From Verrucomicrobiaceae bacterium (lineage in GTDB: Bacteria > Verrucomicrobiota > Verrucomicrobiia > Verrucomicrobiales > V1-33), in contig JAIXVE010000127.1 of the NCBI GenBank assembly GCA_027483175.1, positions 1-32,989 on the forward strand: a stretch of 32,989 nucleotides of DNA, read 5' to 3'. A program made the position numbers and the translations under genes. Of the stretch, positions 1-8,742 are shown piece by piece (within the stretch, counting starts at the first letter, position 1; each line of letters starts with the position of its first letter). Under the pieces are notes generated by a model that saw only the letters and a program-made list of their open reading frames with translations, made no database searches and was not told where the DNA came from.

Positions 1-2118
1 ACCGAAGGCTTCGTCCCTCCGGAAGGCCCGGGGTCCGCCTCCGCAGACCTCTACAGTCTCGGCATGGTCCTCTACGAAATGTCCACCGGCAACGACCGGC
101 TCCAGTTCCCAGAACTCCCCGACGACCTCGGCAACGCCGTCAACCGCCCCATGTGGCGCGCCCTCAACGACGTCGTCTGCAAAGCCTGCGCCCCCAATCC
201 CAAAAAACGCTTCCCCGGCGCTCGCCCCATGGCCGACGCCCTCCGCGCCGCCCGCAAGGTCCGCCGCAACCGCTTCGCATGGCTCCGCCGCGCCGCCGCC
301 CTCCCCATCTACAGCGCCATCGCCGCCTTCTCCCTCCTCGTCTGGCGTCACGAAGGCGATCTCCCATGGCCCCCCGGCCGCTTCCACGATCTCAATACTC
401 CCATCCCTCCAGTCTCCGGTGCCGTCTACTTCGAAAGCACCCCCAAAGGCGCAGACATCTTCTTCCAGGGCCGCTCTCTCGGCAAAACCCCCGCCACCAT
501 CAACGGCATCCCCGTCGGTGCCGCTGACTTCACGCTCCGCCTCGCCAGACACCGCGAAACTTCCGTCCGCATCGACCAGATCATCCCCGGCGGCACCGTC
601 GCCCCGCCCCCAGTCAAGCTCTCCTTCTACGACCCACCCGTCCCGGGCCAGCCATGGACCAATAGCATCCGCATGCTCTTCGACCCACGCGGGCTCTCCC
701 ACGTCTCCCGCTGGCCCGTCAGCTACGACCAATTCCGCGAGGTCCTCCAGATCATGTCCGGCACCGTCATCGACGAAAACTTCGGCGACCAGGGCACCAT
801 CTACATGATCAGTGTCCCCCCGGAAGAAGCCCTCCGCTACTGCGACCGCCTCACCGAATCCGAACGGCTCTCCGGCTTCCTCCCGGACGATTGGTGCTAC
901 CGCCCGGAACCCTACACCCCCAAGAAATCCCCCAACCCTGCCTCCCCGGAACTCAAAGGCGGGTCCACCATCTGCTTCCGCTGCGTCGCCGAACGCACCG
1001 GCAAGGTCGTCTTCGAAAGCGTCCCTTCCTCCGCCCGAGTCTTCGAAAACGGCCGTCTCCTCAAGCTCACGCCTTTCACCATGTACGGCCGCCGCACCGG
1101 CCCCGTCAAATTCACCGTCACCTTCGACGGCTTCGAAGACGCCATCGTCGAAGGCGATGTCCCCAGCGGCGGCACGCTCCTCCTCAAGGCCCAACTCAAA
1201 CAAAGCCGCCGCCCGGTCACCGGCAAAGAATGGCAGAACAGTCTCGGCATGGTCTTCCAACCCGTCGACCAGCTCTTCTTCAGTCAGTGGGAAACCCGCG
1301 TCCAGGACTTCGCCGCCTTCGCCGCCGCCTCCGGCACCGCCATTCGCCCACCCTCCCCTCCAGTCCCCGCCCCTCCAGACGGCACCCACCCTGTCACCCG
1401 CATCACCCGCACAGAAGCCCAGAACTTCTGCCGCTGGCTCACCCAGAAGGAACGCACCGAAGGGCTCCTCGACGACCGCCGCGAATACCGTCTCCCCACC
1501 GACGCCGAATGGTCCGCCGCCGCCGGCGCTCCCGACATCGACCCGCTCCTCACTTCCCCATCCGAACGCCACCTCCGCATCACCGGGGTCTACCCATGGC
1601 TCCCTCACTACCTCTTCCCGCCTCTCCCAGACGCCGCTAACCCCAAACCCGGCGGTAATCTCGGGGACGTCACCGCCGCCCGCTCCGGCGCCCTCAACGC
1701 CATCGCCCCGGAACAGGTCAAAGCCGTCGAACAACTCTCCTACGACGACGGCTCACCCTTCACCGCCCCAGTCGGCTCGTTCCGCATCGCCGAATTCAAA
1801 CTCCACGACATGGCCGGCAATGTCTCCGAATTCGTCTCCGATGCCTACGGCGGCAAAAACCCCGCCAACGCTGCCTTCGCCGTCACCCGCGGTGCCTCAT
1901 GGGCCACCCCAGCCACCTCCATCCTCGAACTCAATACCCAGTTCCGCCGCGCCGTCGCCCCAGACGCCGAACCCGACAGCTGGACCGGCTTCCGCGCCGT
2001 CCTCGCCCCCGTCCCCACGCCCTCCAAAGACAGCTCGTCCTCTAATTCCGCTCCCTCCCCAACCAGCCCCGCGTTCCCCTCTCCAAACCCAACAGTCTCC
2101 CCGGAACCACCGCGCTGA
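1..2118 (+). CDS. Ser/Thr protein kinase C-terminal part with PEGA and FGE-like domains (5' truncated by window edge)
   Basis: The frame is open from base 1, so the gene starts upstream; an ATG at 64 lies inside the kinase fold and is not the start. The first residues are the kinase activation segment and helix F (TEGFVPPEGP, then ADLYSLGMVLYE), close to the equivalent part of the kinase at 4503. A membrane segment follows (about 280-350). Next come a PEGA-like repeat (about 419-555), a partial FGE-like block (about 640-905), a second PEGA repeat (about 1003-1160) and a fuller FGE/SUMF1-like domain (about 1222-2010) with YRLPTDAEW, MAGNVSEF and WTGFRAV motifs. The tail is Ser/Pro-rich. The FGE-like end lacks the paired cysteines of catalytic formylglycine-generating enzymes, so it is more likely a sensor or ligand-binding module outside the membrane. 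That role is inferred; the domain calls rest on motif recognition. Confidence 0.85.
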   Translation, partial: TEGFVPPEGPGSASADLYSLGMVLYEMSTGNDRLQFPELPDDLGNAVNRPMWRALNDVVCKACAPNPKKRFPGARPMADALRAARKVRRNRFAWLRRAAALPIYSAIAAFSLLVWRHEGDLPWPPGRFHDLNTPIPPVSGAVYFESTPKGADIFFQGRSLGKTPATINGIPVGAADFTLRLARHRETSVRIDQIIPGGTVAPPPVKLSFYDPPVPGQPWTNSIRMLFDPRGLSHVSRWPVSYDQFREVLQIMSGTVIDENFGDQGTIYMISVPPEEALRYCDRLTESERLSGFLPDDWCYRPEPYTPKKSPNPASPELKGGSTICFRCVAERTGKVVFESVPSSARVFENGRLLKLTPFTMYGRRTGPVKFTVTFDGFEDAIVEGDVPSGGTLLLKAQLKQSRRPVTGKEWQNSLGMVFQPVDQLFFSQWETRVQDFAAFAAASGTAIRPPSPPVPAPPDGTHPVTRITRTEAQNFCRWLTQKERTEGLLDDRREYRLPTDAEWSAAAGAPDIDPLLTSPSERHLRITGVYPWLPHYLFPPLPDAANPKPGGNLGDVTAARSGALNAIAPEQVKAVEQLSYDDGSPFTAPVGSFRIAEFKLHDMAGNVSEFVSDAYGGKNPANAAFAVTRGASWATPATSILELNTQFRRAVAPDAEPDSWTGFRAVLAPVPTPSKDSSSSNSAPSPTSPAFPSPNPTVSPEPPR

Positions 2119-2164
2119 GCCCACTCGCCCACCTCCCGGTTTCCCGTTGCGGCCACACCCCGCC

Positions 2165-3193
2165 ATGGCAGACTCCCCGTCCCCCCAGTCTTTCCTCCCC
2201 GTCATGCGCCGTCTGCTGCCAATCCTCTCATTCGTCCCGTCCGTGGCGCTCGCGCTCACGCTCTCGGCCGGATCTAGCCTCGCAGACATCACCACCAAAA
2301 AATCCTCCAAGTCCGGCTCGTCCTCGTCCTCCAAAAAACCCGCGGCCCCTCAGAAACCAGCCACGAAACCAGCGACGAAACCGTCCCCCAAACCCGCGGC
2401 CCCCTCCACGGAAAAACCCGCCACCACCACCTCCGGTGCCCGCGGAGCCATCGGCGCCATGGCCCCCATGCCTCGCGTCTACGCCCCCACCCGCGCCCGC
2501 GACGCCGCCCCCAAATACCCGTGGCGCAAGGACATCGTCACCACCATCTTCTGGATCGGCGAACAACCATCCCAAAACAACCCGGTCCCCAATCACGCCA
2601 GCAGCTGGGACCGCCAGTGGCAACTCAACTTCGGCGGCTACGACAACCCCGACCGCGACGCCCGCACATGGGACTTCTGCCCAAAGGGCTTCACCCCAGG
2701 CCTCAACCCGTTCTACGTCGCCCTCCCCTTCAACGATCTCACCAACCCGGAAGTCGCCCGCCGCATCCCGTGGTATAAAGCCCGCAAAGCCGATGGCTCC
2801 AAAAGCGTCTGCAAAGACGTCTGGCTCTCCATCCGCTGCGGCAACAAAACCTGCTTCGCCCAATGGCAGGACTGCGGCCCCTTCACCACCAGTGACCACG
2901 CCTACGTCTTCGGCGGCAGCCAGCCCATGAACAAGGAGAACAACGGCGCCGGCCTCGACGTCTCCCCCGCCGTCCGCGACTTCCTCGGCATTTCCTCTGG
3001 GGCCCGCTGCGACTGGCGCTTCTGCGAGGAATCTGAAGTCCCCGACGGCCCATGGAGCCGCTACGGCGCCAACAACACGTTCCTCACCAAAGACGCCCGC
3101 AACAACGAGCGCATCCGCAAACAATACGAGGAACTCGTCCGCAAACGCGAAGAGTGGCTCAAAACACAAGCCGCCACCCGCGTCATCAAGTAA
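2165..3193 (+). CDS. Secreted cysteine-rich protein of unknown function, possibly double-psi beta-barrel fold
   Basis: The protein is 342 aa from the ATG at 2165; an in-frame ATG at 2204 (MRRLLPILSF) gives a cleaner signal peptide ending near SSLA and may be the true start. A Lys/Pro/Ser/Thr-rich linker follows (about residues 40-90). A globular domain then carries several cysteines (WDFCPKGF, VCKDVW, IRCGNKTCF, QDCGPF, ARCDWRFCEE) and ends in a charged helix. The DCGPF...GLDVSPAVRDFLGI pattern resembles RlpA/expansin-type double-psi barrels, where a conserved Asp sits near such a segment. This is fold resemblance only, with no function assigned. It lies 46 nt after the kinase gene and may be co-transcribed with it. 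Many unrelated antisense and shifted ORFs overlap because the DNA is GC-rich. Confidence 0.75.
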   Translation: MADSPSPQSFLPVMRRLLPILSFVPSVALALTLSAGSSLADITTKKSSKSGSSSSSKKPAAPQKPATKPATKPSPKPAAPSTEKPATTTSGARGAIGAMAPMPRVYAPTRARDAAPKYPWRKDIVTTIFWIGEQPSQNNPVPNHASSWDRQWQLNFGGYDNPDRDARTWDFCPKGFTPGLNPFYVALPFNDLTNPEVARRIPWYKARKADGSKSVCKDVWLSIRCGNKTCFAQWQDCGPFTTSDHAYVFGGSQPMNKENNGAGLDVSPAVRDFLGISSGARCDWRFCEESEVPDGPWSRYGANNTFLTKDARNNERIRKQYEELVRKREEWLKTQAATRVIK

Positions 3194-3205
3194 CCGCTAG
3201 CGGTT
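3192..3205. terminator. Perfect 14-bp palindrome at the stop codon, possible terminator hairpin
   Basis: AACCGCTAGCGGTT is a perfect palindrome starting inside the TAA stop of the secreted protein gene. It sits in the 140-bp gap between two convergent genes, where a bidirectional terminator is expected. No clear T tract follows, so the role is inferred. Confidence 0.4.
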
Positions 3206-3224
3206 TCCGCCACGCGAACGTAGC

Positions 3225-3242
3225 GCGGACTTTCCAGTCCGC
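3225..3242. repeat. REP-like hairpin between convergent genes
   Basis: GCGGACT, loop TTCC, AGTCCGC form a perfect 7-bp stem. The position between convergent genes fits a bidirectional terminator or a dispersed palindromic element. Only one copy was seen in this window. A weaker stem follows at about 3293-3306 (TGCTT/AAGCA). Confidence 0.45.
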
Positions 3243-3333
3243 GACCCTACCACCGCAGCAATGCCGCCTCGGCCTCGCTGCTGTGACGTCTGCTTTTGCA
3301 AGCAAAGCCTAACTCTTACCCCGCCCCCGCCCC

Positions 3334-4245
3334 TCACTTCTTGTCCAGATTCGCCTTCAGATCCTCCTCCGTCACCCGCGAATCCACACCCCCCGCAGGC
3401 ACCTCCGCCTTCGCCACCCACACCAGCGCATTGAGAATCACACGCCGGAAATCCGCATTCCCCCAGTTCAGGTGAAAATGCCCACCCGTAAACCCGAACC
3501 CGCGCCCGCCATCCTTCCGCTCCACCGCCCACATCATCGCCTCACTCCGCCCACTCGCCGCCTGAATGTGAGGATAAGGCCCCGCAGGATACACATACGG
3601 CCCATTCCGCACCTTGTCCGTCGGCTTCGCCACCAGCAACGGCGTGAACTTCACCCCGTCCTTCTCCCCAGCCCCGTCCGCTCCGAAATCCCCCGCAAAC
3701 CGCATGTTGAAATACCACTCGTCCTTGATCTGAAACGGCTGCACCCCCCGCGTCACCGGATGCTCCGGGAACGCCTTGAACTCAGGCTCCCAGATCGGGT
3801 TGCACGAAAACTGATGCTCGTAATACCCACCCACAAATTCCTTGAACGCCGGCCCGCCACTCTCCGCCGGCACCTCCACACCGTAATGCATGAACCCAAT
3901 CCCGCACCCCTTCGCCGCTAACGCTTTCATCTTCGCAAGGTGATCCCCCTGCAGCGCCGGATGCCCACCACCACCATCCGCATAAATAATCACCGCATCC
4001 GCCTTCTCCAGCACCGCCTCATCCTTCACCCATCCCTGATCGTGCCGGTCAAACACCACCCCCGGCACTCCCTTCAGACACTTCTCCAGCAGCAGCGATC
4101 CCGCCCGGAATTCATGCATCCCCGGCGGATGACTCGGCCGCCCCGCAATAAACACAATCCGCTTCGGCCCCTCAGCCCGCACCGCAGGCATCACAGCACT
4201 CAAAGCAGCAATCAGAAAAACAGCTCGGCGAATCATGGTCTTCAT
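3334..4245 (-). CDS. ThuA-like domain protein, secreted
   Basis: The protein is 303 aa from the ATG at 4245; the frame stays open further upstream, but MKTMIRRAVFLIAALSAVMPAVRA from 4245 is a good signal peptide (an ATG at 4236 is an alternative). The mature part matches the ThuA family (trehalose-utilisation type, class I glutamine amidotransferase-like fold): a start strand RIVFIAGRPSHPPGMHEF, ADAVIIYADGGGGHP, GCGIGFMHYGVEVP, and a late GRGFGFTGGHFHLNWGN segment. Family members are common beside sugar-metabolism genes in PVC and Bacteroidota genomes; the biochemical role is mostly unknown. It is divergent from the kinase at 4503 and convergent with the gene at 2165. Its codons end mainly in G or T, unlike the C-ending codons of plus-strand genes. 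Confidence 0.85.
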   Translation of the reverse strand: MKTMIRRAVFLIAALSAVMPAVRAEGPKRIVFIAGRPSHPPGMHEFRAGSLLLEKCLKGVPGVVFDRHDQGWVKDEAVLEKADAVIIYADGGGGHPALQGDHLAKMKALAAKGCGIGFMHYGVEVPAESGGPAFKEFVGGYYEHQFSCNPIWEPEFKAFPEHPVTRGVQPFQIKDEWYFNMRFAGDFGADGAGEKDGVKFTPLLVAKPTDKVRNGPYVYPAGPYPHIQAASGRSEAMMWAVERKDGGRGFGFTGGHFHLNWGNADFRRVILNALVWVAKAEVPAGGVDSRVTEEDLKANLDKK

Positions 4246-4316
4246 CGTCCAAATTTGACCACCCCTCCTCACCCCACTCAAGCGCTCTCTTCACCGCATT
4301 CATTCCCCACCCCAAT

Positions 4317-4451
4317 CATTCCCCTGCCTCTCCCCCTCCCCACCCACATTCCCCTGCCATCCGTTCCCCTGCCTGCCCCTCTCCCCACAAGCATTCCCCT
4401 GCCATCCATTCCCTTGCCCCTCCCTCTCCCCACCCGCATTCCCCGCCCCAC
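4317..4451. repeat. Pyrimidine-rich tandem array, three 45-bp units (30+15)
   Basis: Units begin CATTCCCCTGCC (or a close variant) and alternate 30 nt and 15 nt: 4317-4346, 4347-4361, 4362-4391, 4392-4406, 4407-4436, 4437-4451. The short unit is CATTCCCCTGCCATC in two of three copies. The array lies in the divergent gap between the ThuA-like gene and the kinase at 4503. The rest of the 4246-4502 gap shows no other recognisable element. The same architecture recurs at 15564. Function is unknown. Confidence 0.85.
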
Positions 4452-4502
4452 CCCGCACTCAAAGCTTGTCCCCGCCCCCATCTTCAAGCTAACCATCCTT
4501 CA

Positions 4503-7478
4503 TTGAAACCGCCCGCCGCCCCTCCACCCCCGGTCCCCGACCACGAAATGCTCGCCATCATCGGCGAAGGCTCCTACGGCCAGGTCTGGCGCGCCCGCAG
4601 CACCCTCGGCACCATGCGCGCCGTCAAGGTCGTCTGGCGCGACAAATTCGACAGCGTCCGCCCCTACGAACGCGAATTCAGCGGCATCAAACGCTTCGAA
4701 CCTGTCTCCCGCAGCCACGAAGGCCTCGTCGACATCCTCCAGGTCGGCCGCAACGACGACGCCGGCTTCTTCTACTACGTCATGGAACTCGCCGACAACG
4801 CCTCCGGCTCTCCCGACTCCTACCGCCCACGCACCCTTCGCTCGGAGATCGACTCCCTCGGCCGCATCGATACCTCCAACTGCGTCAACTTCTTCCTAAC
4901 ACTCGCCGCCGCCCTCGGCCACATGCACCGTCTCGGTCTCATCCACCGCGACGTCAAACCCTCCAACATCATCCTCGTCGACGGCGTCGCCAAACTCGCT
5001 GACATCGGCCTCGTCGCAGAAATGAGCGAAAGCCGCAGCTTCGTCGGCACCGAAGGCTACATCCCCCCGGAAGGCCCTAACAGCCCACAGGCCGATCTCT
5101 TCAGTCTCGGCAAATCCCTCTACGAAGCCGCCACCGGCATGGACCGCATGCGCTTCCCCTCCCTCCCAGCCTCCGGCCCCGATGGCCTCGCCGCCCTCTC
5201 CGGCATCATGGACCTCAACGCCGTCGCCATGAAAGCCTGCGCCCCGGACGCCACCAACCGCTACCAGTCCGGCGCAGAAATGCTCGCCGACCTCGCCACC
5301 ATGCAAAGCGGTCGCTCAGTCCGCGACGCCCACCGCTCCGCCGACCGTCTCCGCTTCGCCAGACGCGGCGGCCTCGCCGCAGCCCTCGCCGCCGTCCTCG
5401 CCGCCGCCATCGGCACCATCGCCGTCTGGCGCGCCAACGCCGAACGCTCCGCTCGCCAGCACACCGAAACCCTCCTCCTCCGCACCGAAACCGCAGAACA
5501 GGAAGCCCGCGAGCGTCTCTTCGGCCAGTCCGCCGCCCTCGCCCGCGCCGAATGCCTCTCCTCTCAAACCGGCCGTCGCTTCCGCGCCCTCGACGCCCTC
5601 CGCGAAGCCGCTCTCATCCACCCAGGCGATGTCGCCCTCCGCAGTCAGGCCATCACCGCCCTCGCCATCCCGGACTTCCGCGAAATCTCACGCTGGCCCG
5701 CCTCCCAATCCCCAGACGGCTCTCCCCTCCGCCAGGCCATCAACCCTAACATCGATCGCTACGCCAGCGTCCAGCCCGACGGCACCATCCGCTTCCGCCC
5801 CACCCACGGCCCCGGCACCGATCTAACCATCAAGGGCCCTTCCCCCATCAGCGAATGGCTCGATTTCTCACCGGACGGCCGCTACCTCGTCAGCATGAGC
5901 CCGCAGCGCCGCGGCGACTGCATCGTCTGGGAAACCGACTCCGGCTCAGTCCAGCTGCACATCCCCGCACCCGTCGCCGCCGAAGCCCTCGACATGGTCC
6001 GCTTCAACCAGTCCCGCCCGGAACTCATCATGCTCGTCGACAAAGCCATTCGCATCTTTCCACTCGACGGCAGCGCCCCTGTCTCCATCCCCCTCCCCTC
6101 CCCGCGCGATATCCTCTCCGCCGTCGCCTCCGACCGCATCCTCGTCGGCTCCCGCCACAACGGCCCAGCCTACCTCGTCAATCTCCTCTCCCATTCCGTC
6201 GAACTCGCCATGCCCCCGTTCGACTCCTCATGCTCCTTCGGCCTCTCCCACGACGCCCGCACAGCCGCCGTCGGTGCCAACGGCACCGTCTCGGTCCACA
6301 ACCTCGTCCCCAATCCTCCCCAGCCAGACTCCCTCGGCCGCCACGGTACCATCACCACCCTCGAATTCGACCCCGCCGACGAGGCCCTCTTCATTAGCGG
6401 CTGGGAGGGAACGCTCCAGCTCTACGGCGTCGCCGACCGCACGCTCCTCGGCCTCCACCCAGCGTTCGTCACCGGCAGCATCCGCTTCACCAACAATCAC
6501 CGCATCGCCTACTCCGACGGCACCACCTACGACCTCATCGAAGCTGAATGGGCCGGCCGCGATGTCTGCCGCCCATGGCGCTTGCCCACCTCCCACCTTT
6601 CCAACATCGCCAACTTCTCGGCCGACGGCCGTCTCCTCCTCAGCAACGGCGACTCCGGCGTCCAGATCAATGACGCCCGCTCTCTCCTCCCCACACACCT
6701 CCTCCCCTCCGCCTCCGTCCGCCACACAGCCATGCCCACAGAATCCGGCCCGCTCTACACCGCCACCATCGAGGGGCTCTTCCAGCACAACGTCCATCGC
6801 AACCCGGACGGCTCCCTCCAGTTCGATCCCCCTTCCCTCCTCATCCCCGGCGACACATGGAGCGTCGCCGCCAGCGCCGACGGCCTAACCGTCGCCGCCA
6901 TGACCAAAGGCACCATCCACCTCCGCCGCAACCTCGGCAACTTCGCCCCAGTCATGCCAGCTCCGGAACAATTCCGCATGCTCTTCCTCAGCCCCGACGG
7001 CCGCTGGCTTGCCACCCGCGGCACCAGACTCCTCGTCTTCGACCTCAACGCCCCGGATCCCCTCCGCCCCGCCGCTGACTGGACCGGCGCAGGCACTTCC
7101 ATCGTCGCCTTCTCCGCCGATTCCCGCAGCCTCATCATCAGCTCCTCCTCAGGCATCCGCTGCGAACCCCTCGTCCCCTCCGCAACCTCATGGTCCTCCT
7201 CCCACAAAGCACGCGGCATGGTCGCTGCCTGCTCCCCGGACGGCTCGCTCATCGCCGCCCAGGACTCCTCCACCTCCTTCCTACTCCTCAACCCCGCAGA
7301 CGGCACCACCATCGCACGCGTCGAACACCACCTCGGCACCGTCATCGGCACCCTCGCCTTCAGCCCCGACAGCAAACGCCTCCTCGTCACCGAAACCAAT
7401 AACATCGCCCGCATCTGGGACCTCCCCCTCCTCCGCTCCCACCTCTCCAACCTCCACCTCGACTGGCCCTCCCCCTGA
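4503..7478 (+). CDS. Membrane Ser/Thr protein kinase with C-terminal WD40-like repeats
   Basis: The protein is 991 aa if it starts at TTG 4503. No conventional upstream start was found, and the next ATG (4548) abuts the glycine loop. The kinase domain spans residues 16 to about 270: loop GEGSYGQVW, Lys42, catalytic HRDVKPSN (His148-Arg149-Asp150, Asn155), and metal-binding Asp167 in DIG instead of DFG. The activation segment reads GTEGYIPPEGP where most bacterial kinases have a GTPxYMAPE-type motif. A transmembrane helix follows (about 287-311), then a short coiled coil, then a long beta-propeller region with WD40-like strands such as LDFSPDGRYLV and a final LAFSPDSKRLLV...ARIWDLP. Catalytic residues are present, so it is probably active, with the propeller on the other side of the membrane as sensor or scaffold (inference). 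It is paralogous to the truncated kinase at the left edge. Confidence 0.88.
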   Translation: MKPPAAPPPPVPDHEMLAIIGEGSYGQVWRARSTLGTMRAVKVVWRDKFDSVRPYEREFSGIKRFEPVSRSHEGLVDILQVGRNDDAGFFYYVMELADNASGSPDSYRPRTLRSEIDSLGRIDTSNCVNFFLTLAAALGHMHRLGLIHRDVKPSNIILVDGVAKLADIGLVAEMSESRSFVGTEGYIPPEGPNSPQADLFSLGKSLYEAATGMDRMRFPSLPASGPDGLAALSGIMDLNAVAMKACAPDATNRYQSGAEMLADLATMQSGRSVRDAHRSADRLRFARRGGLAAALAAVLAAAIGTIAVWRANAERSARQHTETLLLRTETAEQEARERLFGQSAALARAECLSSQTGRRFRALDALREAALIHPGDVALRSQAITALAIPDFREISRWPASQSPDGSPLRQAINPNIDRYASVQPDGTIRFRPTHGPGTDLTIKGPSPISEWLDFSPDGRYLVSMSPQRRGDCIVWETDSGSVQLHIPAPVAAEALDMVRFNQSRPELIMLVDKAIRIFPLDGSAPVSIPLPSPRDILSAVASDRILVGSRHNGPAYLVNLLSHSVELAMPPFDSSCSFGLSHDARTAAVGANGTVSVHNLVPNPPQPDSLGRHGTITTLEFDPADEALFISGWEGTLQLYGVADRTLLGLHPAFVTGSIRFTNNHRIAYSDGTTYDLIEAEWAGRDVCRPWRLPTSHLSNIANFSADGRLLLSNGDSGVQINDARSLLPTHLLPSASVRHTAMPTESGPLYTATIEGLFQHNVHRNPDGSLQFDPPSLLIPGDTWSVAASADGLTVAAMTKGTIHLRRNLGNFAPVMPAPEQFRMLFLSPDGRWLATRGTRLLVFDLNAPDPLRPAADWTGAGTSIVAFSADSRSLIISSSSGIRCEPLVPSATSWSSSHKARGMVAACSPDGSLIAAQDSSTSFLLLNPADGTTIARVEHHLGTVIGTLAFSPDSKRLLVTETNNIARIWDLPLLRSHLSNLHLDWPSP

Positions 7479-7644
7479 CCCCTCCCACCAGTCCCAGCCC
7501 CCCTCGTTCCACGAGCCACTGATTCACCTGCCAACCAGTTCCATTCCACCGGAACGATCGAGCGGCTGTCCCGGCAGCGAACTGCCTTGAACCCCTGGTT
7601 CAGTGTGCGATGGACTCAGGAATAGCGACCATTCCAGCTGCAAC

Positions 7645-8742
7645 ATGAGTTCTTTCACCAGCCATTGCCTCGAGGAGATTTCCCTCTCCGGGTATAAATC
7701 CATTCGCGAATTGAAGGGGTTCAAAATATCCGGCGGTCTGAACGTGCTCATCGGGGCCAATGGTTCAGGCAAGACCAACTTCATTCGCTTCTTTGAACTT
7801 CTGGGGCACATGTTCGACACAAACAAAGGGCTGCAGAACTATGTCGCCGGGCGAGGCAGAGCCGACGCTTTCCTGTTCAGAGGAATGAAGGCAACGCCTG
7901 AACTCAGTGCCCATCTGAAGTTTGGCAGCAACGAATACCAGTTTACTCTCAGGGCAGCGGATGACAGATCAATGTTCTTTGCGCATGAGTCAGCGCCATT
8001 CAACGGCAGCTACCGGTCTGAGTACAATCAGGGAAGGGGACACTCGGAAAGCAGGTTGGCCGAAAGACCATTTTATGCCGGTGAAAAATGGGTCGTCAAA
8101 ACCATCCGCGACTGGCGCGTCTATCACTTTCACGACACGTCTCCTGCCGCACCCGTGATGGGCCTCTGCAACATGGTGGATAACGATGTCTTGCATGGTA
8201 ACGCGGCAAACCTGTCGGCCTTCCTCATGAAAATGGCAAGCACCGAGGGAACAAGGCCGCACTTCAAGCGCATCACCGAAACCGTCCGGCAGGTAGCGCC
8301 TTTCTTCGGCGAGTTCGTCCTGAAGGAGGTCACCCCAGGCCAGACGCAGCTCCTGTGGAAGGACCGCTTCTCAGACCTCCTCTACTACCCCAATCAGTTG
8401 TCCGACGGGACACTGCGCTACATCTGCCTCGCAGCCCTGCTGCTTCAGCCAAAGCCGCCCGCCACCATTATCATTGATGAACCCGAATTGGGCCTCCACC
8501 CGTATGCTATCAAACTGCTCGCCAGCCTGCTCCACGAGGCTGCCGAGAACGCGCAGATCATCGTCTCCACACAGGCTTCTCTCCTCCTCGACGAACTCAC
8601 TCCCGAGCAGGTGATAGTTGTGAACCAGCGCAACGGCGAATCCATCCTGGAGCGACAGGACCCCGAGAAGCTCGCAGACTGGTTGAAGGAATACACCCTT
8701 GGCCAGCTTTGGGAAAAAAACGAGCTGGGAGGGCTGCCCTGA
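7645..8742 (+). CDS. AAA/ABC-type ATPase, OLD/RecF-like (AAA_21 type), probable defence ATPase
   Basis: The protein is 365 aa from ATG 7645; the frame opens further up, but this start precedes the conserved first strand LEEISLSGYKSIREL. Walker A is GANGSGKT (residues 37-44). An ABC-like signature LSDGTLR, Walker B TIIIDEPELGLHP (about 272-284) and a switch segment IIVSTQAS follow. This is the layout of single-chain AAA_21/AAA_15 ATPases that work with a partner nuclease or toxin in OLD-like, RloA-like and PARIS-like systems. Its TGA overlaps the next gene's ATG by one base, so the two are translationally coupled. Codon use is mixed (AAA, ATT, GGG, CTG, TTT are frequent) and lacks the C-ending bias of the neighbours, which points to acquisition. 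Which substrate or partner it acts on cannot be read from sequence. Confidence 0.88.
   Translation: MSSFTSHCLEEISLSGYKSIRELKGFKISGGLNVLIGANGSGKTNFIRFFELLGHMFDTNKGLQNYVAGRGRADAFLFRGMKATPELSAHLKFGSNEYQFTLRAADDRSMFFAHESAPFNGSYRSEYNQGRGHSESRLAERPFYAGEKWVVKTIRDWRVYHFHDTSPAAPVMGLCNMVDNDVLHGNAANLSAFLMKMASTEGTRPHFKRITETVRQVAPFFGEFVLKEVTPGQTQLLWKDRFSDLLYYPNQLSDGTLRYICLAALLLQPKPPATIIIDEPELGLHPYAIKLLASLLHEAAENAQIIVSTQASLLLDELTPEQVIVVNQRNGESILERQDPEKLADWLKEYTLGQLWEKNELGGLP

Noticed and set aside
1222-2010. Active formylglycine-generating enzyme for the sulfatases
   Set aside because: The C-terminal segment lacks the cysteine pair of catalytic enzymes.
812-2164. Upstream extension of the secreted cysteine-rich protein frame
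   Set aside because: The extension is a low-complexity shadow lying on the kinase gene; a signal peptide starts at 2165 or 2204.
4317-4451. CRISPR array
   Set aside because: Units are contiguous with no unique spacers, and no cas genes are present.
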